From: an uncultured Clostridia bacterium
Lineage (GTDB): Bacteria > Bacillota > Clostridia > Christensenellales > Borkfalkiaceae
Direction: 5' to 3'
Length of the DNA: 28,147 nucleotides
Assembly (NCBI GenBank): GCA_947629875.1
Contig: CANRFK010000006.1
Coordinates: 1 to 28,147, forward strand
The notes beneath the pieces were generated by a model. It was not told the origin of the DNA and did not search any database. It saw only the letters and a program-made list of their open reading frames with translations. Shown piece after piece: positions 15,791-24,395 of this stretch; position 1 is the first letter of the stretch, and each line of letters starts with the position of its first letter. A program made the position numbers and the translations under genes.

Positions 15791-18700
15791 TCAGTCGGTG
15801 CTTGCGACCGCTATGGCCGCGAGACCGTAGTTGGCTCCATTGTCACCGCCTTCCATGTGGAGGACGAACGTGAACGTGCTTGCCTCGGTGACGGTGAGCG
15901 TGATCTCTGCCTTAGATGCGTTATCCGTGCTGTTGCTTTCCATCACCGTTGAATTTGTGACGAGTTGATTGCCGTTCGCATCGTACACGTCGAGAATGAC
16001 GGAGGGCTGCCATGCGGAGATGTAGAAAATCACTTTCGCGTTCGTCTCCAACTTGACGGTGATGGACTGCGCGAGTTTGCCCCATTTGATGAGATTGGTC
16101 TTGGCTGTATCGTCGTCTGCGCCCTTGACATCTTGCGTGCCGCCCGACCATGTGAAGTACTGATGTTTGACACCATTGTACTTGCCGCCGAAGCCGTCTC
16201 CGCCGCCGCCTTGATCGCCGCTCGTGTAGAACTCTCCGATCGCGGTGCCATCGCTCTTCTTCGCCATGCCGTTATCGCCGCCGTTATTGATATACGCCCA
16301 GTCGATCGTACCGACCGAAGAAAGATCGATGATGTCATCCTGCTCGGGGATGAGCGTCTCGTGCGTCACATCTGCTGTTGCCGCAGCGGCTGCCTTTTGA
16401 CCGCGCGCCGCATTGCCGACGACGGCGACCGCCACGAGCGAAATGTTGTCCGTCCAGTTGTTGGATCCTTCCGCCCCGACGGTCAGCGTGATCGTGAACG
16501 TCTTTTGCTCCGTTCCGAAGTGTGCCATATCGGGCGCAAAGATGACTTTCATCGCCTTGTTCTCGCTTTCGGCATCGCCCCTGTTCTCAAACTCGTACTT
16601 CGCGTATTCAACGCCCTCATAGGAGATGGCGACGGTATTCTTCGCATGCCATGCGCCCGTTAGAATTGCGATGTACTTGACGTCCGTCGTGACGGTCACC
16701 TCAAAGGAGAACGTCTTACTATTGTCACCGTAAACGACGATGCCGTCCCTGCGGCCCAGGAAAGACTGTTCATGCGTCGTACCGTTGAGCCAGTTGATCC
16801 GCGCGTAGTAATCGTAGAAAGCACTGTCGCCCGTGATCGGCTCATCGGTGATAAGACTCCCGTCTTTCTTCTCCTCTCTGAAATTATCTCTGCCGAAGTA
16901 ACGCCAGTCGAGGGTGACGTTCGTGTCGTCCAGTTCGTCAAGATTGACGACGTCTCCGTCCGAAAATGCCTTCGTCTCGTTCGTCTCCACCTTGAGTTTG
17001 ACGATGACGGTGCAGTCGAGCGTGGTGCCGTCCTTTTCCGCGTGGACCGTCGTCTGCCCGAAGCCCTTGGCGGTGATGACGCCCGTGGATTCCTCGACGG
17101 AAGCGATCTTCTCGTCGTCGGAACGGAACGTCACGCCCGAAACGGCGCCGCCCTCTGCGCCCTCTTTCATTTGAAGAGTCGCCGTGGCGGGCTCATCGCC
17201 CAGCGTGAGGGTGATCTCCTGCGCGGAGAGGACGTATTCGACGACGGTCACGTGGATCTCGAACACTTTGCCGCCCACGGTCGCCGTGACGGTCCCCTGT
17301 CCCTTGGCTTTTGCCGTGATCACGCCGGATTCGTCTACGTCGATATACGTTTCGCCCGCAGTCACCTTGTATTCCGCCTTGAATGTGCGGCTCGGGTTAG
17401 CGGTGATCTCGATCTGCGAAGTCCTCTCCACGGAGAGGGTAATTTCCGTCCCGCTCGTGAGCGTGTATTCGGTGACGGTAACAAAGGCGCGGAGCTTCAC
17501 ATCTCCGATCGTCGCGGTGACGATCGCCCTGCCTGCGCCAGCCGCGGTCAGCGTGCCGTCGGCCTGATTTACGGTAACCACCTGCGAATCGCTCGATTCA
17601 AAGGAGGCCGTCTGCGTCTCTTCGCCCTTCTTCACGACGACCTTGCCGGCCGCGTCGCCGTCCTTCGTCACGTCGAACTCCGTCTTTTCGAGGGTGAGGT
17701 CGGTCGCATAGCCAACTGCGATCGCCGCCCAACCGTGGTTGCCTTCGCCGTCCTTCGTCATGCGGAAGGTGAACGTGTCCTCCGTCGTAACGTCGATGGT
17801 GATCTTCACTTCCACCGCTTGGCTGGTGCTGCCGTTGCCTTTGACAACCTCCGTCGTCGCGAGAATGGTATTCGCTTTGCTGTCGAGAACGGTGACGGAG
17901 TAGGAGTTCTTCCAGCCCGAAACGAAGAGGGTGACAACATGCTTGCCCTCGGTGAGGTGGATGGGCACGGACCACCATTCGTTGGCATGGAGGAAGTTGT
18001 TCACGCTGCCGTTCACCGCGGCGGCCGTGCCGTCCTGTTCATACCATGTGAACCTGCCGAAGGGGCCGTCGAGGGAATCGTTCCTGCCGGGGCCGCCCGC
18101 GTTGGAATACAGGATCTCGTTTTCCTTGATCACATTGTTAACGTCCTTACGGCGCGCAAACGTATCGGTACTTCCGTTCTTGGCGTACACCCAGTCCTCG
18201 GTGCCGATAACGGAAAGATTTCTCGTCTCGTCCGTGAGCGCCTTAACTTCGGGCGCAACTGCGGTGGCGGAGGGACCTTCGTCCTCTCTTGCCGCCGTGC
18301 CGACGACTGCGATCGCCACAAGGCTGACGTTGTTGGCACTGTTGCCGTCGCCACGGAATTCGATCGTAACGGTGAACGTCATCTCGGTGCCGATGAAGTT
18401 TTCCTGATCGGGCGTGAAGATGATCTGCTTGTTCTTGTTGCCGTTTCCGCCGTCATTGGTGAACGTCTTGCTCGCGCACACTACCCCTTCATACGAAATG
18501 GAGATGGTGTTTGTGGCGTGCCATGCGCCCGTGAAGATAGAGATATACTTCGCGTCCTTCGTGAACTTCACATCGAAGCTGATGTTCGTCTTAAAGGTGA
18601 TGCCGTCCTTGCGGCCGTTGAGGCTCTGTGCCGTCGTCGTGCCGTCCGTCCAGCTCATATCCACCCTGTAATCGTAGAAGTCGTCCGACTTCTGCGCATA

Positions 18701-20188
18701 TTTATCGATCTCGCCGATGAGGTTGCCGCCGTTCTTGCGCTCGGTGTAGTTCCTCTGACCGAAGTAGCGCCAGTCGAGGGTGACGTTTGTCTCGTCGAGC
18801 GCGTCGAGGTTGACGGCCGTCCTTTCGCTGTCGCTGGGATAGTCGACCTCGGTCTGCACCACGTCGTAGGTGACGTTCACGGTGATCTCGAAGGTATCCG
18901 CCCCCTCGACCTTCACGGTGATGTTCGCCGTGCCGGGCTTCTTCGCCGTGATGACGCCTGCCTCGGTGACTTCGGCGATCGTATCGTCGTCCGAATCATA
19001 GGTGATGGCGGGAAGTGCGCCCTCGGGATCGCGCTCTACGGTGAGCGTGACGGTATCGCCGAGCTTCATGGAGAGCGTATCGTCTTCGATGTCCTCGCCG
19101 TCCGCTTTGAGGGTGTACTGCACTTCCGCTCCGACGACAACGTTCGCCGTGAACGTCTTTCCGCCCACTGCGACGGAGATCTGCGTCGTGCCCCCCGAGA
19201 CCGCCGTGAGCGTGCCGTTTTCAAAGGTCGCTACCGTGGGCTGCTGCGAGGCATAAGTGACGATGCTCGCCAGATCGGTGCGGGCGGGGTCGGCTTCAAC
19301 GGTGACCGTCTTTGCCTCGTCGCCCACGCGCAGATTGATGGTTTCGGGAAGCGCCGTGCCGTCGAGTTTTACGGTGTACTGCGTCACTTTGACGGTGGCT
19401 TCAAGTTCTTCGCCGTCCACCGAGCAGGTGATCGTCGTTTCGCCCTTGGCAACGCCCGTTACCTTGCCCGAGCCGCCGTCCACGGTGGCGATCGCAGGGT
19501 TGGTACTTGTAAAGGTGTGCGGGCGCGCATTCGCGGGCGCGGAGGGCGTCGTGATGAGCTCGATCGTATCCGAACCGCCCACGGCGATGTCGAGGCTCGT
19601 CTTGTTGAGCGAATAGGTGTAGCCCTGCTCCACGGTGACGGCGCAGGTGAGCGTATCGCCGCCGATTTCCGCCTTCACATTGGTCTTGCCCACGGCGACT
19701 GCCGTGATAAGCCCCGTTTGAGAGACGGTGGCAACGGCGGGGGTCTCGCTCGTGAACGTTGCGCCCGTCGCGGGTGCGCCGTTCTTATCCTTGACGGTGA
19801 GCTGCTTGGTCTCACCCGTCTTGAGCGCGACGGAGGTCACGTCTAACGTGTACCCCCCCCCTGCCGGCTTCGCCTCGACCGTCACGGTGCACGTGAGCGG
19901 GGTCTCTTCGCCCTCCACGGTGGCGGTGATCTTCGCCTCGCCTTGGGCGACGGCTGTCACAAGTCCGCCCTCGACGGTGGCGACCGCCTCATTGTCCGTC
20001 TCCCACGCGACCTCCCCTTCAGGCGCGGGCGTGACGTTGAGTTGCTTTGTCCCGCCGACTTGGAGCGTGATCGCCGTCTCGCTGAGCGAGTACTTGCTCT
20101 CTTTTTTCCCGCCGCCGCAAGCGGCAAGCGCGAACGTGAGAGATGCGATCAGCATCCCGAGCAGGAACCAAATGCTTTTTCTCTTCAT
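15791..20188 (-). CDS. Giant Ig-like (Big_2) lipoprotein with four 'DW-x-Y' modules
   Basis: A 1465-residue surface lipoprotein (lipobox ALAAC, Cys24) with no catalytic domain that I recognise. Order: five Big_2 immunoglobulin-like repeats (about 33-443), each with the pattern W/F-x-S/T-D-x-x-x-A-T-V...G-L-I/V-T-A-V-x-x-G; module A1 (about 448-630); module B1 (about 655-829); three more Big_2 repeats (about 830-1072); module A2 (about 1075-1262); module B2 (about 1285-1465). A1 and A2 are close duplicates (LDxTNVTLDWRYFG, YxxIxTGAWHAxNT, NxSLVAxAVVGxAAR). B1 and B2 are more distant (GTxDWxYxxNG, AAIAV). The whole Big_2-A-B unit therefore seems duplicated. GGGAGG precedes the ATG at 20188. It follows the secreted GH31, which ends in two related modules, so it is probably a cell-surface glycan-capture scaffold. 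This is inference; no known CBM family was recognised. Confidence 0.85.
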   Translation of the reverse strand: MKRKSIWFLLGMLIASLTFALAACGGGKKESKYSLSETAITLQVGGTKQLNVTPAPEGEVAWETDNEAVATVEGGLVTAVAQGEAKITATVEGEETPLTCTVTVEAKPAGGGYTLDVTSVALKTGETKQLTVKDKNGAPATGATFTSETPAVATVSQTGLITAVAVGKTNVKAEIGGDTLTCAVTVEQGYTYSLNKTSLDIAVGGSDTIELITTPSAPANARPHTFTSTNPAIATVDGGSGKVTGVAKGETTITCSVDGEELEATVKVTQYTVKLDGTALPETINLRVGDEAKTVTVEADPARTDLASIVTYASQQPTVATFENGTLTAVSGGTTQISVAVGGKTFTANVVVGAEVQYTLKADGEDIEDDTLSMKLGDTVTLTVERDPEGALPAITYDSDDDTIAEVTEAGVITAKKPGTANITVKVEGADTFEITVNVTYDVVQTEVDYPSDSERTAVNLDALDETNVTLDWRYFGQRNYTERKNGGNLIGEIDKYAQKSDDFYDYRVDMSWTDGTTTAQSLNGRKDGITFKTNISFDVKFTKDAKYISIFTGAWHATNTISISYEGVVCASKTFTNDGGNGNKNKQIIFTPDQENFIGTEMTFTVTIEFRGDGNSANNVSLVAIAVVGTAAREDEGPSATAVAPEVKALTDETRNLSVIGTEDWVYAKNGSTDTFARRKDVNNVIKENEILYSNAGGPGRNDSLDGPFGRFTWYEQDGTAAAVNGSVNNFLHANEWWSVPIHLTEGKHVVTLFVSGWKNSYSVTVLDSKANTILATTEVVKGNGSTSQAVEVKITIDVTTEDTFTFRMTKDGEGNHGWAAIAVGYATDLTLEKTEFDVTKDGDAAGKVVVKKGEETQTASFESSDSQVVTVNQADGTLTAAGAGRAIVTATIGDVKLRAFVTVTEYTLTSGTEITLSVERTSQIEITANPSRTFKAEYKVTAGETYIDVDESGVITAKAKGQGTVTATVGGKVFEIHVTVVEYVLSAQEITLTLGDEPATATLQMKEGAEGGAVSGVTFRSDDEKIASVEESTGVITAKGFGQTTVHAEKDGTTLDCTVIVKLKVETNETKAFSDGDVVNLDELDDTNVTLDWRYFGRDNFREEKKDGSLITDEPITGDSAFYDYYARINWLNGTTHEQSFLGRRDGIVVYGDNSKTFSFEVTVTTDVKYIAILTGAWHAKNTVAISYEGVEYAKYEFENRGDAESENKAMKVIFAPDMAHFGTEQKTFTITLTVGAEGSNNWTDNISLVAVAVVGNAARGQKAAAAATADVTHETLIPEQDDIIDLSSVGTIDWAYINNGGDNGMAKKSDGTAIGEFYTSGDQGGGGDGFGGKYNGVKHQYFTWSGGTQDVKGADDDTAKTNLIKWGKLAQSITVKLETNAKVIFYISAWQPSVILDVYDANGNQLVTNSTVMESNSTDNASKAEITLTVTEASTFTFVLHMEGGDNGANYGLAAIAVASTD

Positions 20189-20218
20189 AAACTTTCCTCC
20201 CGTTTATTTTTTTCATTA

Positions 20219-20278
20219 CCGCATAAATGCCGATATCATTCCGCACCGTTTCGGCACGGAATGATAGGGTGTATGCGG
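20219..20278 (-). terminator. Nested inverted repeat between the secreted GH31 and the Ig-like lipoprotein genes
   Basis: The outer arms CCGCATA/TATGCGG enclose inner arms TATCATTCCG/CGGAATGATA, then TGCCG/CGGTG with two G-T wobbles around an AAA loop. The folded RNA would be long and stable, but it lacks a T run after it on the minus strand. It is more consistent with partial termination or RNA end-protection than with a full stop. Confidence 0.6.
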
Positions 20279-20297
20279 AAAATTCCACATTTTCGGG

Positions 20298-23200
20298 CTA
20301 ATTGCCCACAACTTGCAGTGCCGCCAGCGACGCGTTGCCGTTGCTCGCCGCGTTCACCGAGGAGATGAGAACGGTGACCCGCGTCGCCTCCTCCACACTG
20401 ATGGGAATGACGACCTTCTTGCAGGCCGAATCATCGCCCGCCGAGAACGACACCGAGCCGCGCGCCTCGCCCTTATAGTTTTGCAGGGTCACCTGCGTGC
20501 TTCCGTTCCATGCGCCCACATACAGGACGATGTACTTGGTATCCGCATCGACGTTGACGAGGATGCGGATGTTGCCGCCGCTCTGGGTATGGTAGCCGTT
20601 CGAAGTCCCCGTGCAGGTTGCAACTTCCTCGCCGTCCGTCCACGAAATGGACGACTTGTAATCGCCGAACGAATTCTGCGCCGTGAAGTCCACGGAGCGG
20701 ATCGCCTCGCCGCCTTGCTTATATACTTCGTGCGCGGCGCCGTAGTTGCTCTTGTACCAATCGAGAACTTCGCCGCCCGCATACTCGGAGAGGTTGACCT
20801 GCGAGGGCACGGTCTCCTGCGTGATAGCCGCCTGCGCGACGTCCGCCTTGGTGAGTTCGGTGTCCTCCGCCGCGGCATTGCCGTAGACGATCGCCGTGAT
20901 GCCCACGCGGGCGTTGGATGCCGCCCCGCTCGGACGCACGGAGTGCATACCGTAATGGATGTAGAGCTCGGTGTCCGCCTCTGCGGAGACGGTGACGGTC
21001 ACTTTGAACACCGACCTGCCGTTGAGATTGCTGTTCAGCGAAGTCGAGGAGATCCCGTTGGCGGGTTCGTCGAGCAGAACGGTCTGCACGTTGCCCGCGC
21101 GATCCTTTATTGTAAGTTTGCCGATGCACTGTTCCGCCATGAGATAGAGGGTATATACCTTGGAGGCGCCCTTCTTCACTTGGAGCGTCACATCCTCGTA
21201 GACCTGCGCCGCCACGCCGACGGAGATGCCGTCGCCGCTGTCTCTGCCCTCGCCCTGCGTCCAGTCCGCGCAGATGGCCGCCGTCGAGCCCGACCACAGT
21301 TCGAAGTCGCTCGCGATGTCGCCGATGACGTGCTCCGCACCGCTCTTTCTCGAGGTGACGTTGCCGAAGTACGCCCAGTCCTCATAGGCGGCGTTGTCTA
21401 AATCGATCCAGCTCTTCACATCGTCCGAAACGTTGACGTCAAAGTCCGCCGCGGTCGCATCGTACTGCGCATTCTTGCCGAATGTTGTGAGTTTTGCGCT
21501 ATTTTCGAATTCGATGACGATGACGGTCTCCTCCGTGACGCTGCCCGTGAACGAGAACATGTAGACGGCGGTATCGGCGGATGCGCCCGTAAACGAGAAC
21601 GGGGAAGCGAGGCTGTTGCGCGAGAAGTAACTCATGCCCGAAACGGGCTTGCCGTTGACGGTGACGCTTGTCACTTCGCCGAGTTCTTCAAAGGCATGCA
21701 GGCGGATGTTCCACTTGCGCTCCGTGAACGCCTTCGCGCCTTCGAACTCGCCGACCGCCGCGCCGATCGTGATGGTGTACTTGCCGCCGGCCGCCTCTGC
21801 GGAGATCGCCGTCGTGCGGTAATGCCCGTACTTGTACGCCTGCGTGGTGGTGTCGTCCTCATAGAGCGAGGTCTCCGCCTTGCTCGCCGAAGGATAGGCG
21901 TCGAGGGTGAGCTCGCTCCAATCCTTTTCGCTCAAATTGCTCATATCGGGCGCGAGGACGTTGAGAGCGCCCTTGCGCACGAACACGGGAGAGGTCTCCA
22001 AGGGATAGGTCACCGAATAGGTGTAGGGGCCCTCGTATTCCTTGCCCGACCACACATCGACCCACGTACCGTCGGGGAAGAACACGTCGCGCGTGTCGTA
22101 GCAGAGGGATGCGCCCGGATAATTTTGCACGCATCTCATATAGAAGTGCGCGTAGTTGCCCTCTTCCACATATTTGATCTCGATGGTGTGCTCCGTGCCG
22201 GGGGCATATTCCTCCGTCTCGAAGAGTTTATCGTATTGGTTGGTGCCCGTCTCCTCGCTGTTGACGACAAGCTTGTTATCGATGCGGACCTGCACCCTGT
22301 CGTCCGCGAAGAACGTGAACTTCGTTGCGGCGGTGCCCACTTTGAAGTTGCCTTCCCAACGGATGGAGAAATTGTCCGCCGAAAGACCGAGCGGCCCCGC
22401 CTGCCCCCAATCGAACAGGAACTGTTCATCCATCTGCGTATAGGCGGGGGTGCCGCTCGCAGTCGTATTATTGTAATAACTGCCGAGGAGCCCGCTGCGC
22501 GTAATGCCCTTGGCATCGGTATAGGTGAAGAAGTTTTCGGGGAAGACCTGCCCAGACTTCGTCTGCGCTTCGTTGATGGGCGCGATGAGGATGCTGTCGC
22601 CGAGCAGGTACTCATCGTTGCGCGAGGCCTCCGCATACTGCGGGTACTTGACGTCGAGCCGGCGCATGATGGGCAACCCCGTCCGCGCATTTTCGCCCGC
22701 GAGCGAGTAGTAGACGGGCATGAGGTTGTACTTCATGCCGACGTATTCCTTGGTGACGTTTTCCGCTGTGTCGCCGAAGAGCCACGGCATTCTGCCTTCC
22801 TGATTGCAGTAATAGACGTGCGTGCAGTGCACGCGGGTGATCGTGGAGAGCGCGCCGTATTGCAGCCAGCGGGTGTACATATCGTCGGTGACGGCAGAGG
22901 TATGGCCGCCGAGGTCGGCGCTCACATAGGGAATGCCGCTCTCCACGCCGGCGAAGACGGCGTTATTGATCTCCCGCCCGAGCGCCGCTTCGTCCACGCC
23001 GATGTCGCCCGTCCACTGGATGGTGTAGCGGTGCGCCGTGAGGTCGGAACCGTACTTCCAATAGCCGTTCTCGCAGCCGTCCACGTTGCCCATGATGGTG
23101 GCGCGGCGGGCGTACTCTTGGAGCGCTTCCTCGTCCGAGACGAGTTCTTCGTAGTATTCGTTCTCGATGAACTGGAACGCATACATGCCCCACGCATACA

Positions 23201-24308
23201 CCGAGAGGTCGTTGTCCGCCGATTTGAGCGCGGTGTGCCAGTTCCTGTCGTACCACCACATATCCAGCCCGAGGGAGAGGATGCCTTTGAGGCTCTTGCT
23301 GCGGTACTCGATCTCCTCCTCGTCGAGCCCGTTGGTGGTGCCCGCCTTGGGCTCGGGGTGATCGTTGAAGATGATATTCACCCCCATGTCGTGGAGTTTT
23401 TGGAGGGTCTCGGCCATATTGGGGAAAAGGTTCTTGTCGATCTCGTACCCCATGCCGCCCGTGGAGGGCTCCACGGAGGAACCGGGCTCGTTCACCGCGC
23501 CCGCGCGCCAGTTGGTATCGATGACGAGGACGTCGATGCTGTATCCCCTGTCGAGATATTCCTGCACCTGCTGAAGGGCAAGGTCGGAATTGTAGATATA
23601 CCAGCGCGAATCCCAGTAGCCGAGCGTCTTGAGATCGACGAGGTTGCTCTTGCCCGTGAGCGTCACGTAGTCCTCGCAGAACTCCGTATAGCTCTCGGGA
23701 ACAAAGACGTACACGTCGGGTGCCTCGTTCTCAAAGTCCCAGCCGTTGAGCTCGAGCCCGTCGTCGTGAATGGAATAGCCGCGGTCTCCGGGGACGATGC
23801 GGGGGTTATCGGAGAAATACCAGCCGCGCAGATCTTCGGACGGCGTGGGAAGATAGGTGTTGGGGAGGGTCACGCCGTTGTAGCGGTAGAGCGTCGTATT
23901 TTCCGCGTCGGTCACAAACGCGCCCGTGAGGTCGGTCGCCTCCTTCGGGATATGGACGACATATCTCCCGGTGGAGACGACGAGCTCCGCCGCGGTGACG
24001 GTGTACTCCGATTCGGGAGCCGTAAACCCGTCGCGGCCGAGCACGTAGTAGGTGTCGCGGTCCTCGAAGCCATTCGGGCCCTTCTCTTCGAGACGCACGA
24101 TGCCGTCGGAGAGCGGCATGATACGCACGGCGTCGTTCAGAATGTACGCCTTGGCGCCGTCCACCGTCACCGTTTCGACATTCTCGTCCTCTTCCGCATA
24201 CGCCGTGGAAAGCATCGGCGCGAACGCCGAAAGAACCATCAGCGCGGCAAACACGAAAGATAAAAACGCCGCCGCGATCCATGTTTTGCGATAGCCTGCC
24301 CTTTTCAT
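20298..24308 (-). CDS. Secreted multidomain GH31 glycosidase with PA14 insert and two 'DW-x-Y' modules
   Basis: A 1336-residue exported GH31 enzyme, first gene of the operon. A classical signal peptide ends in STAYA-EE (about residue 38). An N-terminal beta-sandwich (about 45-240) precedes the barrel (about 245-600), with candidate nucleophile D354 in WWYDRNW and acid/base D435 in QWTGDIG. A clear PA14 domain follows (about 605-730: GLLGSYYNNTT, FFADDRVQVRIDNKLV), then the C-terminal GH31 beta domain (FPDGTWVDVWSG, YEDDTTTQAY). The tail holds two modules, about 964-1146 (WIDLDNAAYEDWAYFG) and 1170-1336 (VNLSEYAGGEVLDWY), related to those of the Ig-like lipoprotein. There is no lipobox, LPxTG or SLH anchor, so it may be released or held through its modules. 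GGAGGTG precedes the ATG at 24308. Substrate uncertain; PA14-bearing GH31 enzymes include alpha-xylosidases. Confidence 0.9.
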   Translation of the reverse strand: MKRAGYRKTWIAAAFLSFVFAALMVLSAFAPMLSTAYAEEDENVETVTVDGAKAYILNDAVRIMPLSDGIVRLEEKGPNGFEDRDTYYVLGRDGFTAPESEYTVTAAELVVSTGRYVVHIPKEATDLTGAFVTDAENTTLYRYNGVTLPNTYLPTPSEDLRGWYFSDNPRIVPGDRGYSIHDDGLELNGWDFENEAPDVYVFVPESYTEFCEDYVTLTGKSNLVDLKTLGYWDSRWYIYNSDLALQQVQEYLDRGYSIDVLVIDTNWRAGAVNEPGSSVEPSTGGMGYEIDKNLFPNMAETLQKLHDMGVNIIFNDHPEPKAGTTNGLDEEEIEYRSKSLKGILSLGLDMWWYDRNWHTALKSADNDLSVYAWGMYAFQFIENEYYEELVSDEEALQEYARRATIMGNVDGCENGYWKYGSDLTAHRYTIQWTGDIGVDEAALGREINNAVFAGVESGIPYVSADLGGHTSAVTDDMYTRWLQYGALSTITRVHCTHVYYCNQEGRMPWLFGDTAENVTKEYVGMKYNLMPVYYSLAGENARTGLPIMRRLDVKYPQYAEASRNDEYLLGDSILIAPINEAQTKSGQVFPENFFTYTDAKGITRSGLLGSYYNNTTASGTPAYTQMDEQFLFDWGQAGPLGLSADNFSIRWEGNFKVGTAATKFTFFADDRVQVRIDNKLVVNSEETGTNQYDKLFETEEYAPGTEHTIEIKYVEEGNYAHFYMRCVQNYPGASLCYDTRDVFFPDGTWVDVWSGKEYEGPYTYSVTYPLETSPVFVRKGALNVLAPDMSNLSEKDWSELTLDAYPSASKAETSLYEDDTTTQAYKYGHYRTTAISAEAAGGKYTITIGAAVGEFEGAKAFTERKWNIRLHAFEELGEVTSVTVNGKPVSGMSYFSRNSLASPFSFTGASADTAVYMFSFTGSVTEETVIVIEFENSAKLTTFGKNAQYDATAADFDVNVSDDVKSWIDLDNAAYEDWAYFGNVTSRKSGAEHVIGDIASDFELWSGSTAAICADWTQGEGRDSGDGISVGVAAQVYEDVTLQVKKGASKVYTLYLMAEQCIGKLTIKDRAGNVQTVLLDEPANGISSTSLNSNLNGRSVFKVTVTVSAEADTELYIHYGMHSVRPSGAASNARVGITAIVYGNAAAEDTELTKADVAQAAITQETVPSQVNLSEYAGGEVLDWYKSNYGAAHEVYKQGGEAIRSVDFTAQNSFGDYKSSISWTDGEEVATCTGTSNGYHTQSGGNIRILVNVDADTKYIVLYVGAWNGSTQVTLQNYKGEARGSVSFSAGDDSACKKVVIPISVEEATRVTVLISSVNAASNGNASLAALQVVGN

Positions 24309-24342
24309 GAGACAACACCTCCGTTTTTGCTCATTTTGTTCA

Positions 24343-24361
24343 ATTTTTTGTCGTAAAAAAT
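24343..24361. promoter_or_regulatory. Inverted repeat, possible operator in the divergent control region
   Basis: ATTTTTT-GTCGT-AAAAAAT has 7-bp arms and lies just upstream of the araC -35 box and within the leader of the operon transcript. It could be a regulator site or simply an A/T-rich UP-like element. Sequence symmetry is the only evidence. Confidence 0.35.
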
Positions 24362-24363
24362 CG

Positions 24364-24392
24364 TTGTCATTGCCAGAATAATGTGGTATAAT
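24364..24392 (+). promoter_or_regulatory. Sigma-A promoter of the AraC-family regulator
   Basis: TTGTCA (24364-24369), a 17-bp spacer and TATAAT (24387-24392). Transcription should begin near 24399, leaving a leader of about 83 nt. Confidence 0.85.
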
Positions 24393-24395
24393 ATC

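Noticed and set aside
16772..19846. 1024-codon plus-strand frame opposite the Ig-like lipoprotein
   Set aside because: Antisense shadow; composition is Arg/Asp/Val-rich and without recognisable domains.
21696..24263. 855-codon plus-strand frame opposite the secreted GH31
   Set aside because: Antisense shadow with no family features; the opposite strand has a full GH31, PA14 and signal peptide.
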